DNA of 64,000 nucleotides from contig CM043954.1 in the NCBI GenBank assembly GCA_014529385.2, positions 2,836,501 to 2,900,500 of the forward strand, given 5' to 3'. The position numbers and the translations under genes are program-made. The notes under the pieces were generated by a model that was not told the origin of the DNA, made no database searches, and was given only the letters and a program-made list of their open reading frames with translations. Position 1 is the stretch's first letter. Every line of letters begins with the position of its first letter. This DNA comes from Adiantum capillus-veneris. Taxonomy: Eukaryota; Streptophyta; Polypodiopsida; Polypodiales; Pteridaceae. Of this stretch, positions 20,396 through 29,480 are shown one piece after another.

Positions 20396-22985
20396 CTATG
20401 TGATTTACCGGCCAAGTTGTTGGGGGAGGAGCTAGACTTGGTTTTATATTATGATCCACCACATAGCAATGAATAACATGTCTAGGACAAAACTAGAACC
20501 ATTGTCTGAGTAGCCCATTTGGATGTTTTCTATACCCCTCAAAGAATGGTGTAGGAGTCCCTTTACTACATGCCACAATATTTTGTCCACATCTTTTTCC
20601 ATCACTGGGTGTGCGAGTGCATGTCACACGACTACCGATTGGGGTTATTCTGATTGCCTACATAGCTTCATTGACCTTTCGTTCCAAAACGCAAAACTTC
20701 TCTCACTCCCATCTACTATCCGTAAATCTTTCATGAAAATGATCTTCCTTGGCCCTCTGTGTGTTATGCGGTCTTGTGATTTCGCATTGTACTCTGGCCT
20801 ATGTGTCGATTTCATCCTCAACATCAATCACAATTGATGGCCCTTGATTTTTTTAAACGGTTTCTTTGTCTCCTTCAAGCGGGTACGAGCCTTATACATG
20901 GGTGTTCCAAATATAGCCTCATTTACTACTCTTATCACTTATGCTAGACTAGAGGAAACTCTTTCCTTAAGCCTCCGGTGAAGGACCCTTTACAATATCC
21001 TTACCTTGAGAGTAAGAAACTGCCTTCGTGCTTTCTAGTATCGCATTTTCCAGATTTTAAGTGCATGCATCATACAATGAGATTTTTCTTTTGAACCCTT
21101 TGCCTAAAAGCCAGCTACCATGCTTGCTCTTGACCAGGTTGGTTCTCGGAGTGTTTGCCCATCAGCACTTCTCTCTATTGCTGACATGATGCTCCCCCAA
21201 TGTGCAATACACACCTCCCACCAACTCAACCAAAAGTCCATTGCAGGGATGGTTTTATCCATGAAATTTCCATTTTGCCACCATTGTCGAAGTAGATGAG
21301 ACTCCGCTGTAGCTGCCTTTTTAGAAGGGGCTAGATGCCAATGTTTGCACATGTCTTTGTGGGTTTGTTAAAATGAAGAGCCAATGTACTTTGTGGTGTG
21401 TTCCACCATGCTTTGTTTCCAATGAAAAAGGAAAGATCGCTCTCAATGTTGTAGAACATTATATTGGCCATCATTGAACACTGTGCAAATTGCATTCCAG
21501 TTGGCTTGAGCTTTGTCCTCCATGAATCCATGGAAATCCACTCTCTTAGATCCATGACTCTCCATAACTTCATTTATGCACTACCAAAAAATAATTTGTG
21601 CTTCCATGTCTTCCTCTTTCATCTCACATTTTGCAATACTGAGGAGATCTTGCATGCTGCAACAAAAAACAAGCACATCAGTAAACATGTTGCTGGTTAT
21701 TTCTTGAGATATGCTACAACTTTTGAAATATGTTCTTAAGACAACAAACCCAAGATTGTAAACATGGCATTCCATGGTCTTGGGTGCAGTTTGATCACAC
21801 TCAATGAGGGTGATCAAACTGCACCCAAGCGTGCCAAAGCTCTCAAGGTCCACTTTGTCACGTTTGATTAACCAAATCCAATCCATAGGCAAGACCTATT
21901 GTAGACATATTGAACAAAAACCAATGCTCCCCTTTAGCTCCTTGCCCAAGAAATCTACTTTTGTGGAAGAAATCATATGTGAAATCTCTTTTTAGCCGTA
22001 GCAAGGAGTCCACACCAAAGCTCTGCTTTGTTGGCACATTCCTAGTTGCAGCCATGGACCTTCGAACCTGTCCTTTGGAGTTAAATTACTTTGAAATGTT
22101 ATGTCCAAACAAGAGAAACACAAAAGCATCCTAACCAACTTTTCTCCACCAAGGAGCCCATTGCCTTAGCAACCATTATAAATTCTTGCTCACCAAGTAC
22201 ATTGCTATAGCCCCCTCTTCCATCAAAGTTGTCATCATAATTTCCTTTGCCACACACATTTGCACCTTTCTTGCACCTGCATGTCTATCCACACTGAGAA
22301 CTCGTGCAACCATTTCTTTGGTTTTATTAGTGAGCCCTTTCGACGACCAATCCCTCTTGTCATGTTGGTAAGTTCCTTGATGTACCATTAATCTGCTCAT
22401 GCTCTCATCCCCTGGCATGACATAAAATACAAAGCAATCACATGTACGCAAACAAATGGGCGGTTGACCGCAATAGTGGCACGTAATCTTGCCACCAAGT
22501 CCGTCGCTCGTTGCAAAACTCACCCACACAAGGTAATTTTAGCATGTTGCCATTGAAATGTGTTGTGTTTTACTTCCCAAAATTAACCAATTTGGGAAAA
22601 CTTTCATTGAGACATTTTAGAGCACCTGCACACTGACTTTTGTGACACACTCCAGGAAATGCAATATTTGAGGTTTGCGGTTTGGTCTAATGGTGTGGAT
22701 CATACTTATATTCCATGCCATCCATTGGATGAACCTTTCCTAAGGTCGGTGGAAACTCAAGCACCATGTTACCATTGTAAACCTTTGGCATTTCCGGCAC
22801 TTGTTTGATTTCCACTATCTTTGAAAGAAGCTTTGTCAAAATGTTGGGCTTCATAATTGCATTAAAAAAATGACAAAATACTATTTGTACTCCTTACCCT
22901 TGATAGAGTTTTGCAATGCCTGCTCTCTAAAGAGTTGTTCCTTTCTTGGACTAGTAAGGTCTATGTAGGGAACATCCACTCTACT
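20396..22985 (-). pseudogene. SWIM-family gene, copy 2, N-terminal and central part (longer than copy 1)
   Basis: On the minus strand, starting beside the CT tract at 23006, coding runs VPYIDLTSPRKEQLFREQAL near 22950. Next come WVSFATSDGLGGKITCHYCG and QPPICLRTCDCFVFYVMP near 22480, SRLMVHQGTYQHDKRDW near 22390, and VARVLSVDRHAGARKVQM. The central pieces known from copy 1 follow: DSLLRLKRDFTYDFFHKS near 22000, NMFTDVLVFCCSMQDLL near 21670, VMDLREWISMDSWRTKLKP near 21545 and HLLRQWWQNGNFMDK near 21285. The N-terminal C-x2-C, CxC, GxHxH pattern suggests a zinc-binding entry module. Frames change repeatedly; some changes may be introns. Function is unknown, and the architecture is reminiscent of FAR1/MULE-derived proteins. 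Confidence 0.5.
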
Positions 22986-23002
22986 CGTCTGGACTACCCC
23001 CA

Positions 23003-23005
<3 letters not shown>

Positions 23006-23069
<64 letters not shown>

Positions 23070-23086
23070 TAGCCCCCTTCCCCCTC

Positions 23087-23131
<45 letters not shown>
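23006..23131 (+). repeat. Compound (CT)n tract at the 5' junction of LINE-B2
   Basis: CT at 23006-23064, a C-rich spacer, then CT to 23131. LINE-B2 begins directly with TACAAAAACGG, which in B1 (14049 onwards) is preceded by TCT. The junction therefore has CT microhomology. Confidence 0.9.
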
Positions 23132-23133
<2 letters not shown>

Positions 23134-23963
23134 AAAAACGGAAGCAATGATCATGGCTTGCTTGGTCTCATTTACAACCATCAACAAGCAAGGTAAAGAA
23201 TTGCGCGCACTTGCAATGGATAATGGCACTTTAAGAGTTCTTGTTGTGGAGAATGAGCACCTTAAGAAGGTTCTCAAAATGCAAACAACATGCTTCATGC
23301 ATCTTGAGAATGAAGTTCAAGAATGTAAGCGCTCGCTTGTTGACATGAATGTATTGAAAGAGCACTTGAGGAAAGTTGAGAGTGATATGATGTATTGAAA
23401 GAGGAAATGATAGATACAATACGACATGATGTATGTGAGATGACAAATGCATCCAAATCATGGGCTGATATATGTAAGGATAATGTGGTTTCTACATCTC
23501 CTATCACGCAAGACATTGTCGAAGCAAAGAATGTAGAGAATGTGGATACTCAAGAACTGCAAGAACTGCAAAAACACTCAAAGAACATTGTCATTTGTGG
23601 AATCAAGGAAGAAAGTGTGGAAACACCCCAATCTCTTGCGGTTGATATTGAAGATTTTTTACTACATACTTTGGCATGTCTAGAATCATGGCTTATGGTG
23701 CACATTGAGTTGATAAACAAGGAGTCCCTCGCTCGGGAGAAAGACCTATTGTATGTACCATGGCTGATGAGGTAAAGAGAAAGATCATCCTTGACAATAG
23801 TTTAATCTATCTCAAAGGAACAGGTTGTAATGTATATGAGGATTGCACTCTTATGCAACAAAATGCATGTCGCAAATCATATGAGGAAAGAAGGAAGAAG
23901 GTTAAGGTGTCATCTCAAGAAGAAAAGTCACTTGAGGAGGATGTAAGTCCACCCAACAAATAG
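23132..23963 (+). pseudogene. LINE-B2 ORF1 (5'-truncated)
   Basis: The frame opens within the coiled coil: LRALAMDNGTLRVLVVENEH and CKRSLVDMNVLKEHLRKVES. After a one-frame jump near 23396 it continues with MIDTIRHDVCEM and the RRM segment SKNIVICGIKEESVETPQSL. A third frame carries the C-terminal basic tail LKGTGCNVYEDCTLMQQNAC and RKSYEERRKKVKVSS, closing at TAG 23961-23963. The tail helps to delimit the true C-terminus of ORF1, which B1 obscures. RNA-binding role as in B1. Confidence 0.65.
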
Positions 23964-24000
23964 GGACACATGATCGATCTATGAGATCAACTCACTCTTG

Positions 24001-25206
24001 CGAATAAGCTTTTGGAATTGTAATGGGCATCCATGGAATGTGGGAATTGGCATTGATGAGCTTACCAATGACTCCGATGTGATACTTCTTCTCGCAACAT
24101 GGGAGCATGATGCACAATGAATTCTTGGATTTAACAAATATGATGTGCATTCTTTGATGTGGGACAAAAATGCAAAGCAACATAGAGACCAAGGAGGCAT
24201 AGCATGTATGATCAAAAAGGGTTTGAAAGATGTTTCCATTGTCAAAGAAGATAAGTATGAACACTACTTATTGCTGAAAATCATCCCACCAAATGGTCAA
24301 CTCATGTTTGTGGCTTGTTGCTACATTCCTCACTATGACTCCAACTTTTATGCCCACTTGGATATGGATAGTGATCAGCCCTTTGTTGAACTAGAGGAAG
24401 ACATTGCTCTTTACAAAGACCAAGGTGAAGTCATTATCTTTGGAGACATGAATGCTCACACAAATACGTTATAACACGACACATGACAAGTCAACATGCT
24501 GCATGTCTCAAGAATAATGGATGATTCATGCATGTATAATCAAAGTTCTAATGATGCAAAAGAATAGGATCACTATGGAAAGTCACTTCTACATATGTGC
24601 AATAGTACCGGAATGCTCATTGCAAATGGTGTATCTTTATGGCAAGGCACCAATGACTTTACATGTAGAAAGCACAATGGTGATAACATGATTGACTATA
24701 TGTTGTTTTTGGAAGCCACTTTAGAACGCATAAAACTCTTTACACTTGGTGAATGGAATCCGGAATTGAATGATAGGATGTTTTGTATTGACCTCAAGTG
24801 GGGTAAAATACTCAAGCATGTAGCCTCCAATCATGATGTGAATCATTTGTACCTACGTATAGACTTCAAACAAGCACTTATATATGCTGCTATGGTGGAC
24901 CAAATGCTAAGCATGACAGAGCATCAAGAGAGCCTAACATTAGAATGCAAGTGGAAAGTTTTCAAAGAAGTAATTTGCTCTTGTGCAGAGGAACTCTTTT
25001 TGGTGAAACACGTGTCTTACAAAAGGTCTAAGAAGGGTAGCACCAAGAGGAAATGGTTTGAAATGGAATGTAGTCAAGCCCAAAAACACTTGCTAATTTT
25101 GGATGCAAGCAAAGAACGGAAGTCTACTTGGAACCTTTACACACATACAAAGCACTTCTTCAAAAGAAGAAGAGAAGCTGGGAAGTCAAAAAACAACTTC
25201 TTTTAG
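24001..25206 (+). pseudogene. LINE-B2 ORF2 endonuclease and linker
   Basis: Endonuclease motifs are in order: WNVGIGIDELTNDSDVILL, then LATWEHDAQ, where the catalytic E of the ETW motif is A. GGIACMIKKGLKDVSIVKED, CCYIPHYDSNFYAHLDMD and GEVIIFGDMNAHTNTL follow. The frame closes at 24474. An open stretch from 24595 supplies NGDNMIDYMLFLEA, which I read as the SxIDY-like end of the domain, and then a basic linker (YKRSKKGSTKRKWFEMECSQ) to 25206. This last 600 bp is exactly what B1 has lost. The copy is inactive from the E-to-A change, the stops and the frameshifts. Confidence 0.7.
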
Positions 25207-26540
25207 CACAAGAGAAACCACATGCATGTGGCAAGTTTTGGCAAAATCTAAAAGGAAAACGTGTTGAGAGCTTTGGTGACTTGACTCTTTAGGATATGTA
25301 TACGCATTGCAAGAACCTCTATGAGCAACCCAATGTTGATAAGATGGAGTGTTGTAGTTCCTTTCCGTTTATGCCTCCATTCTTTACCATTGAAGATCAC
25401 GCGCTTGAGAAACTTGTTACTCGCAAGGCAGGGGACCTTCAAGGTGTCAAGGCTGAGATGATTAGATGACCAAGCAAGAAAACATGATATTGGATACTTG
25501 ATATGTTTAACCTTGCACTTCAGCATGGAATGCCTCATGACTGGAGTGCAAATTGGATGAAACCTTTGCACAAAGGAGGAGATGTAAACAATGTGAACAA
25601 CTATCGCACTATAATGGTTGGTTCTTTGATGGCAAAGTTATTTGGATGTATCATCGAGATGAAGATAAGTAAATGGGCTGAAAAGAAGTGCAAACGTGCA
25701 CTTGGCCAAGCAGGTTTTTGAAAGCATCATAGCACTAATGATCACCTTGTCACTCTTCAAATTCTTATGGAAGCGTCTTGATTGAAATGAAAAAATTTGT
25801 ATTGTTGCTTTTTGGATTTGAAGAAAGCTTTTGACATGGTACCGCGAGGAAATCTTCGGAGACGTATGCAAAGCCTTCAAGTGCCGAGAGAATTTATGCA
25901 TCCAGTCTTTCGCATCTACCAAAAAGTGATATGTCGATTACGTATGGGAGATGGAATTTCGTAATTTTTTGCGAGCACCATTGGTGTCAAACAAGGATGC
26001 CCACTTTCCAACAACCCTCTTTGGTCTACTCATTGATGAATTGTAATGCATGGTTCTTGATTTTATGCAGCAAGAGGACATAGAAGAGGTTAAGATCAAA
26101 AATGCGGTGATCATGATTTTGCTTTATGCAATGATGTAGTGCTCTTGGAAAATACTTTAGAAGATGCACAAAAGCTTATCAGTGTCTTGGAACGCTTTTG
26201 CCTACATAGCGGCCTGATCGATGAATGGATCCAAATCCAAGGTTATGTTTGTAAAGACCCTCAATGACAAAACTCCATGCAATGTATACAACAATGAGCA
26301 AATTGAAGTGGTAGATAGCTTCAAGTACCTTGGCCTTGAGGTTCCATCCAATCATAAATGGAAGGATTGCGCAATGCATTGCTTGGAATCCGGAAAGAGG
26401 GCTTATTATGCATTTGAGAACATGTGCAATACTAGAGAGATCAAGTATTGGGCTCTCAAAAAGTACCTTTTTGACATGTTGGTGACACCGGTGCTTCTTT
26501 ATGGACTAGAGGTGTGAGGTGGTAGCATTGGGAAGTCTAG
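25207..26540 (+). pseudogene. LINE-B2 reverse transcriptase (YADD destroyed)
   Basis: Motifs match B1: MFNLALQHGMPHDWSANWMK, GDVNNVNNYRTIMVGSLMAK, AFDMVPRGNLRRRMQSLQ, FKYLGLEVPSNHKWKDCAM and LFDMLVTPVLLYGLEV. At the active site the plus strand reads CTTTATGCAATGATGTAG. Bases of the YADD codons are missing compared with B1, so the catalytic aspartates are out of frame and a stop follows. The copy stops being alignable at 26540, inside the thumb, where the LINE 3' block is joined on. Confidence 0.75.
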
Positions 26541-26577
26541 TCATATTTGACCTTGGAGGATGATAATAGAACTCCCT

Positions 26578-26642
<65 letters not shown>

Positions 26643-26650
26643 TCTCTCTC
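26538..26650 (+). repeat. LINE-B2 3' block with mixed (CT)n/(GT)n tail
   Basis: GTCATATTTGACCTTGGAGG and ATGATAATAGAACT are the family 3' end, with the first bases of the stem lost at the deletion junction. The tail then runs CCCTCTC, (GT)n at about 26581-26640, and TCTCTCTCTCTCT. This is the only (GT)n tail in the window. Confidence 0.7.
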
Positions 26651-26673
26651 TCTGGGCAATCGAGCAGCATAGA

Positions 26674-26710
26674 GCGGTAGGGGGAACAGGGATGCAGGGA
26701 GAAAGGGGAG

Positions 26711-26768
<58 letters not shown>

Positions 26769-26812
26769 AGACCCTCCCCTTGCCCCCCTGCATCCCCGTC
26801 CCCCCTACCGCC
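26674..26812. repeat. Imperfect inverted repeat around a (CT)n core
   Basis: The left arm, GCGGTAGGGGGAACAGGGAT onward to GGGAGGGTCTC (about 26674-26715), is the reverse complement, with a few mismatches, of the right arm GAGACCCTCCCC to CCTACCGC (about 26768-26811). The 54-bp (CT)n at 26713-26766 lies in the middle. The arms are GC-rich and could fold into a long hairpin. LINE-B3 begins right after the second arm. Confidence 0.85.
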
Positions 26813-27803
26813 ATTGACAATCTTGTCACTCTTCGTGTTCTCATGGAGGAAAGTCGATTGAAAGGAAAGAGATTGTATTGTTTTTTGTGGACTTTAAGAA
26901 AGCCTTTGATATGATTCCACGTAACAATTTGTGGAGAAGGATGGAAGAACTCCAAAGTGCCAAGTTAGTTCATGCTTGCGGTTTCTCGAATCTATGAGAA
27001 GGTGATTTGTCAATTGCGCATGGGAAGAGAAATTTCAAAAAAATTGTAAGTACCAAAGAGAGTTGTCAACAACTCTCTTTGGTCTATGCATCGATCAATT
27101 GGAACAAATGGTACTTGACTTTATGCAAGAAGAAGGCATTGAAGAGGTCACTATTTGCAATGTGGTAATCATGCTTTTGTTGTATGCGGATGATGTAGTG
27201 CTTCTAGCACACACTTTAGAAGATGCACAAAAGCTTATGGCTATCCTTGACAACTTTTGCTTGCATAGTGGTTTGATTGTGAATGAATCCAAAACAAAGG
27301 TTATGCTTGTGAAAACCAACCATAAGGAGAAGCCATGCATTGTGTACAACAAGGAAACACTTGAAGTTGTTGAGAGCTTTAAGTACTTTGGCCTTGAGGT
27401 TTCGTCCAATCAAAAGTGGCATGAATTTGCTATGCATCGTTTGGAAGTGAGGAAGAGAGCATATTATGCATTTGAGAACATGTGTAATGCAGGAAACATA
27501 AAGTGTTGGGTTCTCAAGAAGTATCTCTTTGATGCACTGGTGACACCAATTCTTCTTTATGGAGTTGAAGTGTGGGGCGGGAGCATCTCAAAGTCTACTT
27601 GGAAAGAGTTTGAGAATGTCCAAAAGCCTTTTTTTTCAAACTTTCTCCAACTGAAGACACAAACACCATATATGCTCCTACTTCTTGAGTCAGGACGTCT
27701 TCCAATTGAGGTTATGTACGTGGAAAGGGTCGTGGAGTACATGATAAAGATGCGTCAAAACCCCTCACATCGACTTCCTACAATTGCATGGGAAGCAAGA
27801 TAA
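26813..27803 (+). pseudogene. LINE-B3 ORF2 reverse transcriptase (palm to thumb)
   Basis: The sequence starts at LVTLRVLMEESRLKGKEIVL, then FFVDFKKAFDMIPRNNLWRR. After a short disturbed stretch, an uninterrupted 246-codon frame (27063-27803) carries TLFGLCIDQLEQMVLDFMQE, LLYADDVVLLAHTLEDAQKL with the catalytic YADD at 27183-27194, SGLIVNESKTKVMLVK, LLYGVEVWGGSISKSTWKEF and LLLESGRLPIEV. This is the youngest-looking RT among the LINE copies. The finger region and everything upstream are absent because of 5' truncation, so it cannot be autonomous. Confidence 0.85.
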
Positions 27804-28426
27804 AAGATCAAAAGACGCATAAAAGCAAGATCTTCAGCACGGGATGGATGCAAGACATAAAGAAATGGTTTGGGAGATGGGATGCATTACACTTTCTACA
27901 TGATGCTTCAATTGACTCGCAAGTGAATGAAGCTTTTCTACAACGCCAATGTATTACGGATTGGGAGAAATCCAGTGGGTCACTCTTCATACACTATACC
28001 ACCCATATTGCCCCCAACTACAAAACCATGTTCTTTGTTGAAAGAGGAAGCCGTACTCACACTTACATGCTTAAGTATATCCCCTTGTTGGCGATATGCA
28101 CTATTGCAGCCATTTGGCTTAGCTCCCATTTCCTTCGATGCAAGACAGGGCATTGGGGCAATGGAGAAGAGTCAAATCAATTGTGCACATTATGCTCACT
28201 GCAAGTTCGAGAGTCTAAGTACCACACACTACTAGAGTGCTCAACTTTTGGTCACATCCAAACTTGCTTATCTCACATTTTCAGCCATAACTTAGACGTA
28301 CACACTTTCCTCTCCCAGCCAAAGTGTGGGCTCTCCATTGCGACTCTCATCACCACAATTTTGGAGCATCGAGAGTCATTCATCAGCCATACACATACTA
28401 CATCACATGTAACTTTGGTCCCATAG
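27788..28426 (+). pseudogene. LINE-B3 ORF2 C-terminal region with zinc knuckle
   Basis: A 212-codon frame, overlapping the RT frame by 16 bases through a frameshift, holds IFSTGWMQDIKKWFGRWDAL and HYTTHIAPNYKTMFFVERGS. The knuckle LCTLCSLQVRESKYHTLLEC lies at about 28181-28240. It ends SHTHTTSHVTLVP just before the 3' block. It shows the full length of the C-terminal domain that B2 lacks and B1 carries in broken form. The knuckle pattern is C-x2-C, H, C as in other L1-type ORF2 proteins, where it contributes to RNA binding and retrotransposition. Confidence 0.8.
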
Positions 28427-28454
28427 GTCATATTTGACCTTCAAGGACGATAAT

Positions 28455-28502
<48 letters not shown>
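28411..28502 (+). repeat. LINE-B3 3' block with perfect hairpin and (CT)n tail
   Basis: AGGTCA (28425-28430), loop TATT, TGACCT (28435-28440) form a perfect 6-bp stem. GACGATAATAAAA follows, then (TC)n at 28459-28502. Confidence 0.8.
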
Positions 28503-28506
<4 letters not shown>

Positions 28507-29000
28507 TCCAGTCCACATGGATTGCAGGTCACCGAAATCCACATGGACTGCGACATGGACAACAGCAGCACCTTGGCCCCCTACATTCCCCTCACGCCCA
28601 GCTCGTGCCTGCCGCCCTCTGTCCTTGCACCTCCCTCGTGCCCAGCTGTCCCTGTCCCTGCCCCTGCTCCCCTTGTGTTTGTTCCCCCATGTGCTACAGC
28701 TACCTTTGTCTCCGTCCCTCACGCCCCCTGTCCCCGCGCTACCCCTGCTCTTCCGTCCCCTGTCCCCTACCCCCCGCACACGTCCTGTCCCCGCCCTGCC
28801 CCTGCTTTGCCACCCCTCCCCCTTGCGCCTAGGAACCCCATGCGCCCCCTCTCGAACTGCGCCCCTATGTCCGTCCCCCTCGCGCCTGCCCACCCAGTTG
28901 TTCTCTCCCCACACCTACCAAAACTCCCCCGTCCCCTCCTCTTTTTTTTTCCTTGCACTCCCCTTCCCCCTCTCATTTGACCAAAAAGTTTTTTTTTTTT
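28503..29000. other. C-rich low-complexity sequence
   Basis: About 450 bp dominated by CCC, CCTGC and CCCTGTCC words on the plus strand (about 28560-28980), followed by T homopolymers. Open frames on both strands code only for Pro/Ala/Ser or Gly/Arg runs and follow from composition. It starts immediately after the B3 tail. Confidence 0.7.
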
Positions 29001-29480
29001 TTTTGGACACCCCCTCCCTTTTTGTATGCCTCCCTTTCCAAATGCCTAGAAAAGCTCACATTTGAGCTCTTTATTTCTCCTCATAGTTCTACTCTTCTTA
29101 ACTTAAGCTTGATCATATCTATCTTTTAAAAGAGCAAATTTTTTTTCATTCCTTTATACCTTTCCAAACCTTCTACTCCTACTCTCTTCAATTTCATTTC
29201 TCTTAAATCTTATTCCCACCTTCAACCCTCTCATATTACTTGTTACTTTGACCTTTCACCTTCATCATTTCTCTTAAACCTTATTCCTACACCTTCAAAC
29301 CTCTCATATTACTTTTACCTTCCATTAGTTCTTTGAAAACTATAAACACCCTAATTAACAAACAAAATGCCAATTTTAATACGAAAATAGTCCAAAGATG
29401 TGGACAGCCAAGAAAAGATTACAATTCAAATCACCCAAGAAGAAAATCCTCTCCACACCACTTAAGATAGTGGTTTCGTG
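29001..29480. other. AT-rich spacer with short direct repeats
   Basis: No coding signal. AACCTCTCATATTACTT-like words recur near 29230 and 29300, giving a diverged direct repeat with a period of about 70 bp. Confidence 0.5.

Larger units (their letters stand above)
23132..26575 (+). mobile_element. L1-type LINE-B, copy B2 (5'-truncated, internally deleted)
   Basis: Starts inside ORF1 directly at a CT tract and keeps the full endonuclease-to-RT linker that B1 lacks. At about 26540 it jumps from the RT thumb (AAGTCTA) to the 3' block (GTCATATTTGACCT), losing the C-terminal region. It ends in a mixed CT/GT tail. Confidence 0.7.
26813..28502 (+). mobile_element. L1-type LINE-B, copy B3 (5'-truncated, best-preserved 3' half)
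   Basis: Begins within the RT at ATTGACAATCTTGTCACTC and runs to an intact hairpin block and a 44-bp (CT)n tail. ORF2 is nearly continuous from 27063 to 28426 with one frameshift. Confidence 0.8.

Noticed and set aside
28434-29065. Long Pro/Ala/Ser- and Gly/Arg-rich ORFs on both strands
   Set aside because: Explained by C-rich composition; no domain and no conserved start.
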